From positions 94,322 through 158,321 of the forward strand of contig SIJG01000114.1 in NCBI GenBank assembly GCA_023374025.1: a stretch of 64,000 bases of DNA. The letters are read 5' to 3'. The notes under the pieces were generated by a model. That model was not told the DNA's origin and searched no databases. It worked only from the letters and a program-made list of their open reading frames with translations. This DNA comes from Heterodera schachtii. Lineage: Eukaryota > Nematoda > Chromadorea > Rhabditida > Heteroderidae. Below, in pieces: positions 14,258-24,777 of the stretch. The translations under genes and the position numbers were made by a program. How positions within the stretch are numbered: position 1 is the stretch's first letter; each line of letters begins with the position of its first letter.

Positions 14258-16070
14258 TTATGATTTGCGGGGAAAAGGAAAAGACAACACAGATGAAGTT
14301 GATGATTTAGTGGAGTAAGTCATGCGCCTTTTTGGTCTTTTATTTAGCATTGCTATTGTCGAGGATGAGTTCGACGGAGTCGCTGGTCGTTTTCCCCGTT
14401 TAGGCACCGAATTCGTTGTTTCGTCTTTGTCGTCCCTCGTCAGTATCGAATTTTTGTTGTTTTCAATGTTCTGATGACTGACATTGAGCACTCTCTTCGC
14501 CTTTCCCATTCCCGACGGATTTAAATGCAGTCGAGAAAACTTCTCCTCCTCATCTCGCAACAAATTGGCAAAGTGTGAAGCCTTGGGACCACCTCAAAGA
14601 AAATGATGCCTTGTAAAAAATGAAAATTTATTTTACTGACTCCCATTGATTTTGCCGATCGGAGTTTGTTTTATCACTTCGTTCTCGTCGAAATGTTTGC
14701 CCATCGATGTTTCGCCCTTAGGGTCCTTTTCGGGAGTTTCGGGAATCACTTGAATCCGTCGCCGCGCCAACGAATGTTTGTCTTTTAATGACGGCCGAAT
14801 TACTAAATGTCCAAGTCATCGTCTCGCAAATTCGGCGTTTTGTCCGGAAATTCTCACCTTTTCTGTTCTTTTTCGGTGCCCTCGTCCTCGTTTCGTCTTC
14901 CTCCCCTTCCTTTTCATTCGCATTTTCGTTTTTCTCCTCCACCAATTGGTCGCTCGTCTCTTCTTTGTTCTCCTCGTCCAATTCTCTCAGAAAATTTTCC
15001 AATTGTTCCGCTAATTTGTTTTTGAATTCCATTTGGCCAATTGAAATGTCTTGACGATATTCCTGCGATTGAAATCGCTGCAAATCCAATGGCATTTCCA
15101 ACAGCAATTGTTCATAGATTCCGGCCAAATAAAAAGGCAAATCGTCCAAAAACCTAAAAAAAACATTCATTGTCAAAGGACAAACGCCAAAAGAAATTAC
15201 TCATCACAGAGAATGTCGTCCAAAAAATGTCTAAATTTCACCGGTTCACTTGCAAAATAAATGGTCCTCAGTCGCTCGACAATCTGTGGAAAAAGAGGAA
15301 GGAAATCACAAAAATAAAACTTTTTGGGTCGTGTCATCAATATTGTCCTATCAAAACAACATTTAGAATTTGATTTAAAACAAAACAATTATGTATTTGG
15401 TATCATTCGGTACAGAATTTAAAATAAAACTGACGCATTATATGATTTAGAATTAATGACACCAATTATGTCAAGTGGCGAAAAGGAAATTAAAATGCAA
15501 ATTAAAAGAAAAATTGCAACATTCCGGAAAAACCCCCCTTTTAGAGAAAATAATACCTGAGTTTGGCTTAAATGGACGGGGAAGGAGCGCAGCAAATGAA
15601 CTTCCAATAGGACGAACAATTCGCTTAGAGTCAATTGCTCCGAATTAATCGCAGAAGTTTCAGTGAAACATTTGAGCACTTTTTTAAGAAAATTATTTAC
15701 CGACACCTAAAAGAAAGTGATATTTTAATTTGTTATTATATAGGGAAGAAACCCGGTGATCGGACGGGGAATGGCACGGGTATTCCTTGGCATGGACAGC
15801 GACCAGCGAATTCAAAACGATGTGAAAGCATTCCGAGGAACTTTTGGAATCGATGAGAGTGATCAGAAAATGAGCAAATTTCTCAGTCATTTCCTTAGAA
15901 GGGCAAGAGAGAATCGTTGCATCTAAGCAAAAAAATAAAAATAAAAAATTGAAAATTAAAAGACCAATTTCGACTGTTTCTGTCGTCCTTTTCTTAAGTC
16001 GACGACGCGCCCTTCTCTCAGCGATGGAATTACATTTTTCAAGCAAAGAGATCGGAGTTGGCGGAACCAT
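14258..16070 (-). CDS. Treslin/TICRR (SLD-3)-like replication initiation factor
   Basis: Proposed exons, in transcript order: 16070-15965, 15922-15753, 15706-15557, 15283-15201, 15153-14858, 14802-14641, 14592-14258. They total 1,302 nt and keep one frame (433 residues). Most introns have GT donors and TTTTAG, GCTTAG or CACAG acceptors. The last intron (GTCAGT donor, TTTGAG acceptor) is the least certain; without it the protein would stop at a TAA just after 14641. The middle of the protein reads FLLLE-type helices, then IVERLRTIYFASEPVKF, FLDDILCDE and FLDDLPFYLAGIYEQLL. As I recall the family, this matches the order and spacing of the Sld3-Treslin (STD) domain. After an acidic, Lys/Glu-rich linker comes a basic stretch (RRRIQVIPETPEK) and then KQTPIGK: two TP sites 24 residues apart, like the paired CDK sites by which Treslin binds TopBP1 BRCT repeats. 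The role would be in the nucleus, loading Cdc45 at origins. The C-terminal exon is basic and Ser-rich. The protein is far shorter than vertebrate Treslin (about 1,900 residues). An N-terminal part may be absent or lie in exons I could not find upstream. The ATG at 16068-16070 is a guess, chosen because no acceptor is seen just before it. Confidence 0.66.
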
Positions 16071-16800
16071 AAACAATATAAAAATAAATGATTTAATAGG
16101 TAATTAAAATCAAATGAGCGAATAATGAACGGAAGATGGGAGAGAAAGTCAAATGTTGTGGAGGAAAAGACGACAGAACATTTTGAATTTAAAAATAGAA
16201 TAATAATTGGCATTCTGTTATTTAGTCATTCGACCGATCGGAAATAGGCATTTTGCCGTTTTGCCTGAAACAGAGTCCACTATTTCGAGGGGATAGTACT
16301 TTGGCCAAAGCTAAAATTAAAAAAGGGAATCAAATGAAGAGGACTTTTTTTTGAAAATCCCGAAAATAGATTTTCAAAATTACAATGACTTATATTTTCT
16401 CTGTCTTTACTCCCTGAGAACTGTCTCCAATTCTCTTAAAAATGGTAAGATAGGGAAACTCTAACGAAGACGGGAGTAGCTTCGTTTACCCCTAACCGAC
16501 TGATCACTTTCAAAATAAACTCATGCTCAAAGCTTTTGCTCACTCTCTCATCGAATGTGAATGCTTTTCCATGGCAGAATAAAAAGTGACTAAAGTCATT
16601 TGCTGTTCACTTCGAAGGAATCCTTTGGCAATTTCCCTTCCCCCGTTAAAATGGCGCTTTTCCATTCCGATCAATCGATTCGTTCGCTCCTCCGTTTCTT
16701 TTTCATTTTCATTCTCATGAAACTGATCAACAAATGATTTGGTGAATGGCTTTTGAGTTCCTCTGATTTGTTTTCCTCCTAATTCTTTTTTGCCAATTCG
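16071..16800. promoter_or_regulatory. Putative bidirectional promoter between the two divergent genes
   Basis: The Treslin-like gene and the coiled-coil gene are head-to-head with about 730 bp between their first recognised codons, so this interval probably holds both promoters and 5' UTRs. No core promoter motif stands out. Further upstream exons of either gene could lie here. A 90-codon minus-strand open stretch (16540-16815) and a plus-strand start near 16651 are candidates, but neither joins convincingly to the models. Confidence 0.4.
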
Positions 16801-17630
16801 ATGGATCCACGGCACTTTTGGGTAAAATCATTTTTATCAAGATCAATTTGCCTTCCTTTGACAACAACACTCATTTGTCAGGTCCAATCTCTTCAACATG
16901 AGTTGGAATTGGAGTTGAATGGCACAATTAGTTATTTGGACGAAGCTTCGCGCTTGGCAACCGAAGGCAATCGGACGCTGAATGAGATTCGAATTCGACT
17001 GGAGAAAAGGGACGAGTTCAGAAGGGCGAGCAATGAGTTGGACAGAAGGCGAAGAATGGGCCATTCGGAAGTGCACAAGCGATGGAAGCAGAAATTTGGA
17101 GAGTTGGAGAAGGAAATGAATGAGAGAATGGTAAGGAAGACTTTTCACTCAAAGAAACTTTTGATTGTTTTTTGGCCTCAATTGAAATGGAATTTCATCG
17201 GAGAATAGAGCAGCTGGAAGAGGAGAGAAAGACGCAAGACGCACAAGTCGAGCGAGAATGGCACCAGAAAAAGGCGGCATTGGAATCGACGGATTGGTTG
17301 ACAGCGAATTCGCAGCGGAACGAAAGCGATGGGAATGGACAAATGGAGGACAAAGAAAGGAGACGGGAAGAGAAAAAGGAGCAAACGAATAACGAAGAGA
17401 AAGTGGAAGAGAAAGAGAAGGAAGAGAAAAAGGAGCAAAAGAGTGAAGAGAAAGTGGAAGAGGAAGACAAGGAAGGGAGGAAGGAGGAAAATAAATTAGG
17501 GACAACAATAAACAATCTAAGAAGTGAAATCCCATTGAATTTGCCCAATTTCGAACTGTCCTCCTTCATTTTTGTACGCCCATTGCTGATGGAGTTGACC
17601 ATTAGTCAGTCAAATTTTCATATTATTTAA
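16801..17630 (+). CDS. Coiled-coil protein with Lys/Glu-rich C-terminal tail
   Basis: Exon 1 runs from ATG 16801 to 16821 (MDPRHFW). An intron starts GTAAAATC and ends TTTGTCAG. Exon 2 is 16882-17130 (83 codons), with donor ATG|GTAAGG. Exon 3 starts at about 17211 or 17214 (weak acceptor) and is open to TAA at 17630. A possible last intron begins with GTCAGT near 17603 and ends TTTTCAG near 17640, which would give a slightly different tail. The product is about 229 residues. Residues 8-90 are helical and charged with Leu/Ile heptads (for example [17 protein letters not shown]); the stretch after them is also coiled-coil-like. Then comes a low-complexity run of Lys, Glu and Gln (about 17345-17510) and a short hydrophobic tail. 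I do not recognise it with certainty. Overall length, an all-helical body and a Trp followed later by a V-E-x-W/H segment recall BLOC-1 subunit 5 (Muted), but weakly. It is divergent to the Treslin-like gene. Confidence 0.55.
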
Positions 17631-17639
17631 AAAATTTTC

Positions 17640-17800
17640 AGCGATTCTTTGGGGAATTTTTTTAGTTCGTTTTTAGGTTCTAAAAACCCCAAAAATATGT
17701 GCTAAATTGTGAAAATTGGTGCCAAAAATTCCGAATTTAGGGGCAAAAGCGAAATGGAAAAAATTCAAACAATTTTAATTGTTTTTAATTATTTTAGGAA
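17640..17800. repeat. Fragment of a TTTTTAGGT-type hAT-like element
   Basis: The words TTTTTAGGTTCTAAAAA and AATTGGTGCCAAAA resemble the subterminal part of the element at 29543-29815 and fragments at 27360-27425, 27895-27950 and 46322-46427. It lies directly after the coiled-coil gene and may contribute to its 3' end. No complete element boundary is visible. Confidence 0.45.
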
Positions 17801-17889
17801 TTGGAAACGATGTTCGGGTCTCAAAAGTACAGAAAACCAAGAAAATGCAATAAGCAAAATGCCAAATAATTGAAGGTATTTGTCGGACA

Positions 17890-18016
17890 ACAGAGATTAG
17901 AAAAGGTATAAAAGTGATTAGAAGAGGTACAATGGTGATCAGAAGAGGTACAACAGTGATTAGAAGAGGTACAATGGTGATTAAAAGAGAGAGGTACACC
18001 AAATGGTAGAAGAAGT
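17890..18016 (+). repeat. Short 21-bp minisatellite array
   Basis: About six imperfect copies of a 21-bp unit of the type GGTACAACAGTGATTAGAAGA. The same unit forms the large array at 50242-51125 and small arrays at 52078-52250 and 52621-52735. It ends about 15 bp before copy B of the long direct repeat, so it marks the right end of the gene island. Confidence 0.88.
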
Positions 18017-18031
18017 ACAAAATGGATTAAT

Positions 18032-19351
18032 AATTATCATTTAATTATTATTCTATATAAAAAAAGAATGCATTTACAGTAAAAGTTAAAATCATAATTT
18101 TATTTTAATAGAAATTGAGTAAACTATTAAAGAATAAAGCGGACATTGACGAAATTAGAAAAACGGTTATGGCCTAAAAAACTTAAAAAATATTTCAACT
18201 TAAATAAATTTGAATTTATCTTATAAAAAGATCAAAAATAAAATTATATACAAAGATTATTAATTAAAACAATACGAAAAATATTAGTTAAATTCAAAGA
18301 ATAATTATATTTAAAGAAAATTTGTTAAGTTGCAAATTTATTAAAGAAAAGAATTTTAATAAAATAATTTTTTGTTAATAATTGTAACTTTTTGTCTTTT
18401 AAATCATATTTTTATTTCTATGAATTTATTCAATATTTTAAAATTTTCACTTAAAAAGTAAATTTAACTAGAACAGACAAATTAAAAGTTATAATTCAAG
18501 GAAATAAAAATATTTAAATTTATAAGGCATATAAATTGAGCAAAAAAAAAAATTAGATTAAAAATAAATAATAAAAAAAAATTTTCGAAATATTTTTTAT
18601 TTTTTCCCGAAATTAATAAGCTTTAAACAACTGATATTATAAACTTCAATAATTTACAACATTGTTCTATTATAAACATATTTAACTTATTTTGAATACC
18701 AAATTTCGAATCGTTCTATTTTTTTACTATTTTCATTTAATATTTCTGCTAAAAAATATAATGAAAAATTGTTTGACGTTAATTAAAAAGTAAGTGTCCT
18801 GTTAATATTTTTTGTTAATGTTAAAAAGCAAAATAAAACGAATTAGAAATAACTAATTTAATCAATCAATCAATTAATTAATTAATTTAATTTATCAAAC
18901 AAATAATTAATTGAAATAAATAAATTAATTAATGAATCATAATATATTTTTAAAAATTTAATCATAATTGAACTCTTACACGTAACTAAAATTCCCAGAA
19001 AATTTAATTAAAAATAAAATCTTATTTTTTAGTATCCGAAAAGAATAGTGAAAATTGACCATGGACAAGAGAAATTCAAATAATTGATTCTATTAAACGA
19101 GAAAATAAAAAATTCTGAGAAGATTAAATATATTTAAAAAATAAAGTATTTTGAATTTTGCCAATTAAAATTATATAAATTCCGAAGAAATTAATTTTAA
19201 ATTCATTGTTCATTTAAAAAATATATTTTAAAGAAAATTTAATTTAGGAATTATTAAAATTTACATATTTTATTAACAAAAATAAAATTTAAATAACAAA
19301 CAACTAAAAATTTCTATAAATCTATCACTAATGGACAGATACTCGAGATTC
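18032..19351. repeat. Long direct repeat, copy B, right border of the gene island
   Basis: Near-perfect copy of 12438-13757 in the same orientation. It begins right after the minisatellite and continues rightward into ACCATGAGAATAAAAAAT, a flank shared with the third copy at 21453 but absent after copy A. Confidence 0.93.
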
Positions 19352-20309
19352 ATACCATGAGAATAAAAAATAAAAGATTTAATAGTTAAAATCCAAGCTA
19401 AAAAATAAAACATAAATAATAAAAATTTAGTGCAATTTTATGCAACTTTGACTGACAATAGAGAGAAAATAAAAATAAAAATTTAACTCAAAAATAGAAA
19501 TGTATAAATGCTTTATTTATTAAAGTTTTGAAACTCTCGAACATTCATACAAATAAAAAAATATTAAATTATGAAAAATTATATAAGAAAAATTCAATTC
19601 TCAAAATTTATGATCTATTCAACAGAAATATGAACCACATATAAATTTAAAAAGTTGGTTGATCAGCAAAAATATCTTATTTACGAAATAAAAATTAATA
19701 ATTAATGAAAACGTTTTGATGCTTACTAATTGCAATACAAATTAGTATAACGAATTATTCGTTTGAATATTGAAATATATTATTCTTTTGAATTATATTT
19801 GTAGAAATGTGTAATTACTTGTTCTTTTCTTTGATTTAATTTTTACGAATTATCAATATTTTGTTTTTATGACATTGTTTTTTTTTTTGAGTTCGCATTC
19901 ATATTGGAACATTTTCAACAAATTTAATTATACAAAATGACAAATGATTTTTGTTTTTAAATTATGAGAAAATTGAAAATTTATCAATAGGCTTATGCCA
20001 ATCAAAAATATTAAATATGTAAAATGAAAATTAATATTAATATTTAAAAAATACAGGATGATATGTGTAATGAAATCTTAATTCAACAAAAAAGTAAGCA
20101 AAGAAGAGAAAGAGATTAAATACAAATGATTAAAATCAATAAAAAAGAATTTATTTAATATAAAATCAAAATAGTAAATTTATTAATTTTTATTAGATGC
20201 AAACGCAAACATAAACCCTCTAATGATAAGAAAAATGAAAATGAGAATAAAATTCTTTAAATAATGAACTAAATAAAAATAACCTTCAGCAAACAGATGA
20301 GAAAACTGT
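19352..20309. other. AT-rich sequence; first 180 bp shared with 21454-21605
   Basis: The first part (to about 19503) matches the flank of copy C, including the words GAATAAAAAATAAAAGATTT and CAACTTTGACTGACAA. The rest is AT-rich with no ORF or recognisable RNA gene. Confidence 0.6.
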
Positions 20310-21453
20310 AGTGATCGAGATTGTGCAAATAAAAATAGAAAAAAATTATCATTTAATTATTATTCTATATAAAAAAAGAATGCATTTACAGTAAAAGTTA
20401 AAATCATAATTTTTTTTGAATTTATCCTATAAAAAGATCAAAAACAAAATTATAATACAAAGATTATTAAATTAAAACAACACGATGAATATTAATTAAA
20501 TTCAAAGAATAATTAAATTTAAAGAAAATTTGTTAAGTTGCAAATTTATTAAAGAAAAGAATTTTAATAAAATAATTTTTTGTTAATAATTGTAACTTTT
20601 TGTCTTTTAAATCATATTTTTATTTCTAAGAATTTATTCAATATTTTAAAAAAATTTTCAATTAAAAAGTAAATTTAACTAGAACAGACAAATTAAAAGT
20701 TATAATTCAAGGAAATAAAAATGTTTAACTTTATAAGGCATATAAATTGAGCAAAAAATAATAAGATTAAAAATAAATAATAAAAAAAAATTTTCGAAAT
20801 ATTTTTTATTTTTTCCCGAAATTAATAAGCTTTAAACAACTGATATTATAAACTTCAATAATTTACAACATTGTTCTATTATAAACATATTTAACTTATT
20901 TTGAATACCAAATTTTCGAATCGTTCTATTTTTTTACTATTTTCATTTAATATTTCTGTAAAAAAATATAATGAAAAATTGTTTGACGTTAATTAAAAAG
21001 TAAGTGTCCTGTTAATATTTTTTGTTAATGTTAAAAAGCAAAATAAAACGAATTAGAAATAACTAATTTAATCAATCAATCAATTAATTAATTAATTTAA
21101 TTTATCAAACAAATAATTAATTGAAATAAATAAATTAATTAATGAATCATAATATATTTTTAAAAATTTAATCATAATTGAACTCTTACACGTAACTAAA
21201 ATTCCCAGAAATTTAATTAAAAATAAAATTTTATTTTTTACTATACGAAAAGAATAGTGAAAATTGACCATGGACAATATAAATTCTGAAGAAATTAATT
21301 TATATTAATCATTGATCATTTAAAAAATATATTTTAAAGAAAATTTAATTTAGGAATTATTAAAATTTACAAATTTTATTAACAAAAATTTAAATAACAA
21401 ACAACTAAAAATTTCTATAAATCTATCACTAATGGACAGATACTCGAGATTCA
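20310..21453. repeat. Long direct repeat, copy C (diverged, uninterrupted context)
   Basis: Same order of sequence as copies A and B, but with several indels, including loss of about 130 bp near 20411 and a shorter 3' part, plus substitutions. Its left flank (ATCGAGATTGTGCAAATAA) matches the left flank of copy A. Its right flank (ACCATGAGAATAAAA) matches the right flank of copy B. No gene lies inside it. Confidence 0.88.
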
Positions 21454-21641
21454 AACCATGAGAATAAAAAATAAAAGATTTAATAGTTAAATCCAAGCTA
21501 AAAAATAAAACATAAATAATAAAAATTTAGTGGTAGAACCAATTTTATTCAACTTTGACTGACAACAGAGAGAAAATAAAAATAAAAATTTAACTCAAAA
21601 ATAGAAATGTTTTTAAAATTGCCAAAAATGGTTATTTAAAT

Positions 21642-22842
21642 TAGGGTTAAGCCCCGAGCCCTCGGGGGGCAAAAAGTCGGGGGCCGGGGACCTCGGGGGG
21701 CGACATGTCGGGGGTCGGGTCGGGGGGGAGCTCAATTGTCGGGGGTCGGGGCCCCCGATCGGGTAGTGATCAATGAAATTTTTTAACGAAAAACTCAATT
21801 TTTATTTTTAAATTATCGTAAATTTTCCTTTTTTTCACTTTAATCATCTGATTTCGTTAGCGCCGGCAAGAGTGAGTCGAAGCTGGCCTTTAAACGAGGG
21901 GCTTACATTTGTTCTTATTTATAAGAATTTCTAATTTTGGGTAGCGACAAAAAATGTTCTGAATTCTTAAATATATTTATAATTTTGAAATTTTATGGCA
22001 TAATGTCACTATTTTTCTAGAAATTTTAAGGTCTGCCGCAAAATTTTTTGCTCTTTTGATCCCGAATTTACTGAAATTTGTCCTTATTTCTAAGATTTTC
22101 TTATTTTCAGGCTTCACCGAAACTTTTTAAATTTTTTCTGATTAATGTTTTATTTCGCTGGTTTTTGTGAAAAAAACTTTATGTAAAAAATGTACCAAAA
22201 ACTCCCAATTTTCAATTTTTTTTCCGGCGACACCTATCGGCACCGCCGGTTCGCAAAAGCTTATTTGTTCTTAAAAATTTGGCTCAAAATCTCGCAAAAA
22301 TTGATCATTTTTGGTGAAATCTGTGGGCAAAATGAACTCAAATTTTCAAAAAATTCTCCCGGCGGCGCCTATCGGCACCGCCGGCCCTAATTTGATAGCA
22401 TTTTGATGAAATAAATTGTAAAAATTTACTGATTTGAAAAATGTTGCTAAATGTTATTATTTTTGACCCTAAATCTTATTTTTCGGACTTGGTGTACATA
22501 TTTAAAAAAATTACCGATTGGCACCATGGTTTTGGGGGGGGGGGGCGGCAGTGCCGATAGTCGCAACCGGAAAGTTTTTCGTATTTTTTAATGAATTTTA
22601 TTAAGAAAATTTGTTCAAAATCTCAAAAATTTTCAATATTTCCCGCCTTCGTGGATGAATTAACTTTTAAATTTTTAAAATGCCGGAGTCCCCAATCCCC
22701 CGAAATAGTGTCGGGGGGTCGGGGGGCAAAAAGTCGGGGGTCGGGGACCTCGGGGGACGACATGTCGGGGGTCGGGTCGCGGAATAGGTCCAAAAAACGT
22801 CTCGGGTCGGGTCGGGGGGCTCGGGGTCGGGGCTTAACCCTA
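21642..22842. mobile_element. hAT-like non-autonomous element with GGGTCGGG arrays
   Basis: Ends are TAGGGTTAAGCCCCGA on the left and its complement on the right, flanked by the 8-bp direct repeat ATTTAAAT (21634-21641 and 22843-22850). An 8-bp target duplication indicates the hAT superfamily. Both ends carry GC-rich arrays of GTCGGGG-type words in the same orientation; for example GGGGGGCAAAAAGTCGGGG occurs near both ends. The interior carries hairpins at 22224-22249 and 22359-22384 (CGGCGGCGCC-TAT-CGGCACCGCCG) and a 12-base G run near 22534. No transposase is present. Confidence 0.85.
22359..22384. other. GC-rich hairpin core, best example in copy 1
   Basis: Imperfect palindrome with arms CCGGCGGCGCC and GGCACCGCCGG around a TATC-like centre. 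As RNA or single-stranded DNA it would form a stem of about 11 bp. Related copies lie at 22224-22249, 31542-31569, 31861-31885, 37225-37250, 37649-37676, 39862-39887, 39997-40022, 42687-42715, 42857-42883, 49221-49247, 49357-49382 and 58263-58286. It stands out strongly against the AT-rich background. Confidence 0.85.
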
Positions 22843-23363
22843 ATTTAAATTCTTATTTTTTTTAAATTAAAAAAAATTAATATCATATTTTTAATGGGAA
22901 AAAAATGAATTTTTTGAATTTTTTCCATAATAATTGAAAATAAAGCATATTTTGAGAAATAAGAATCAAAAAAATAAATAAATAAAAAATTTAAAAGAAA
23001 AGAAAAAATATTTAAAAATAAAAATTCAATGGAAAAAAAATTATTTAATCATTTATAAATATAATAAAAATAATCTATAAATATTTAAAACAATTCAAAA
23101 GCGTGGAAAATCCAAACATCAGATTTACAAGGACACGTTGCAATAAATGAAAAAATTAAGAGAAAATAGTAAAACAAATAAGAAATAAATATTTAAAAAA
23201 ACAATTTTAAATATTTACTGTTTTAAATCCTAAAATTTTATATTCTAATTTACATTAATGTGAAAATTATTATTTTCACATTAATTAATCAAGCTTTAAT
23301 AAAAAAAAGCATTGATGAAATTGAATAAAGTAGCAGAGAATATTTTATATAAAATAGGACATG

Positions 23364-23750
23364 TGGTAGGAAAACAAAAAAAAATGTAAATTACATTTGC
23401 ATGACCATGGCAAAAAACATAACCTGTTCAATGCTTTATACCTTTTTTTCCGAAGCAAATAGATTAAATTTTCTTTTTAGAATTTCAAGTATCTATTTAT
23501 TCTATTTATCTTTAAAATTTCAAAAAATTTCATTGAGTTTCAAAAAAGTTCTGGACAAAAAATTCTGACTTAAGGTTTTGTTGAATTTAATTACCATATC
23601 TTTTTATATACTTAAGTAAAAAATTTAATAAAATTATATTCTGATAGAAAACACCTAGATCTATTGAATGATACCAAGAATTATTAATTTGGTTGAAAAT
23701 GGACCAAGTTATGAATTTATATGTCTTACATTTTTTTTGTTTTCCTACCA
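23364..23750. mobile_element. Decayed foldback element related to the one at 2267-2667
   Basis: GGTAGGAAAACAAAAAAAA at about 23365 is inverted at 23726-23750, and weaker inverted similarity continues inward. The right arm, read in reverse, contains a GGTATCATTC...TCTAGGTGTTT series that resembles the arm of the 2267-2667 foldback (GGTATCAT...CTCTACGTGTTT). No target duplication was found. A second copy sits in the duplicated block near 41003-41390. Confidence 0.5.
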
Positions 23751-24311
23751 AATGGCGGTTTTTATGAAATGACCTAGCACCATTTACAAGGACATAACTG
23801 GCAAATTTCACGAAATACAAGGACATTAAAAAATTGGTGGTTTGTATTTTTCACCAGAAAGATTTTTTCTTAACTCTTCGATTTTAAAATTCTATGATAT
23901 AAATATTTATTTATTTTAGTTTTAAATAAATATAATAAATTGAAAAAAATATATATTTAAATTAATAATTATTAGCGACTTATCATCTGAAAGAGATTAG
24001 TCCACAACAACACATGAAAAATTGAAATTTTTAAAGAAGATTAAATTTTATATAAAAAATATTGAGAAGTTAAAATGAAAAATAGAGTAGAAAACGCAAA
24101 AAAGCTCCTGAACAATCAATAATATGAAATGATTAAATATTTCAAATTCAGTAAAATCATAATTAGAGGTAATAAAACAGTCATAATAGCTTTCTTTATA
24201 TAATTCTAAATTTCAATATAATCAAACCGTTATAAATAGAAAAAACTTTTATCTAATTATTCAATAAAAGATACAATAAACAAAAAAATATATAAAACAG
24301 GTGTGAATTAA

Positions 24312-24777
24312 TTCCGGCAAATGAGTTTTTCGCCGCTCAGCAAAATAGACATTTGAGCCGCGACAGTTGCGCCGCCCTACAAAAAAATTTTCAGCGTTCA
24401 TTCAAATTCTTAAATAATCCCAAAAAATTTTTTTTAAGTTGAAACCTACATATTTAGGTGGCCTATTAAATCTTTATTTTTTCCTTGACATCAAATTTGC
24501 CTTTACTGCTGATGTACGCATTGACAAAAACAAAAATTAAGTGTCTATCGTTGTGATTTTTTTTTTGCATTTTTATTAATTGCTTTTTTGTTGTTGGATA
24601 GTAATTTGAGTAAAATTCGTTGAAAAACTGGTTAAAAAATTTTAAAATTATTTTTGAATGAGCGGCGCAAATGTCCATTTTTGCTTGGCGGCGCAAGTGT
24701 CGAGGTGCAAATTTCGCGGGCAAGTGTCGATTTTGCTGTGCGGCGCAAATGTCGCGGCGAAAAAGTTGCAACACGGA
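24312..24777. mobile_element. Inverted-repeat element with GCGGCGCAAATGTCG words
   Basis: The left arm (TTTTTCGCCGCTCAGCAAAA, then GACATTTGAGCCGCGACAG) is matched in reverse by the right arm, which repeats GCGGCGCAAATGTCG-type words about four times before GCGGCGAAAAAGTTGCAAC. The interior is AT-rich with no ORF. A target duplication is not clear. In the second duplicated copy (from about 41950) most of the right arm is deleted and a hAT-like element is inserted inside. Confidence 0.65.

Larger units (their letters stand above)
21508..24472. repeat. Segmental duplication, copy 1 (about 3 kb)
   Basis: Nearly identical to 39147-42113 at an offset of about 17,639 bp. The only differences I saw are a few single bases and homopolymer lengths (for example the G run near 22534 and C/T near 23100). 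After 24472 the similarity continues with indels to about 25665. The block contains a complete hAT-like element, a decayed foldback element and the start of a third inverted-repeat element. No gene is supported: the ORFs inside are repeat-derived. Confidence 0.93.

Noticed and set aside
14778..15054. Plus-strand ORFs opposite the Treslin-like exons
   Set aside because: They mirror the acidic linker exon. The minus strand has proper splice sites and continuous phase across seven exons.
16540..16815. Extra minus-strand exon of the Treslin-like gene
   Set aside because: The open frame ends in a stop with no good donor, and it overlaps exon 1 of the plus-strand gene. It is kept only as a possibility in the promoter entry.
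17149..17602. Minus-strand ORFs opposite the coiled-coil gene
   Set aside because: They are antisense shadows of the Lys/Glu-rich exon, which gives Ser/Leu/Phe-rich open frames.
21642..21655. Interstitial telomere (TAGGGTTAAG)
   Set aside because: Only one telomere-like word occurs. It is the terminal inverted repeat of a hAT-like element with an 8-bp target duplication.
22224..22384. CRISPR-like array from repeated GCGGCGCC hairpins
   Set aside because: Copies are irregularly spaced, occur in both orientations and lie inside transposons in a eukaryotic sequence.
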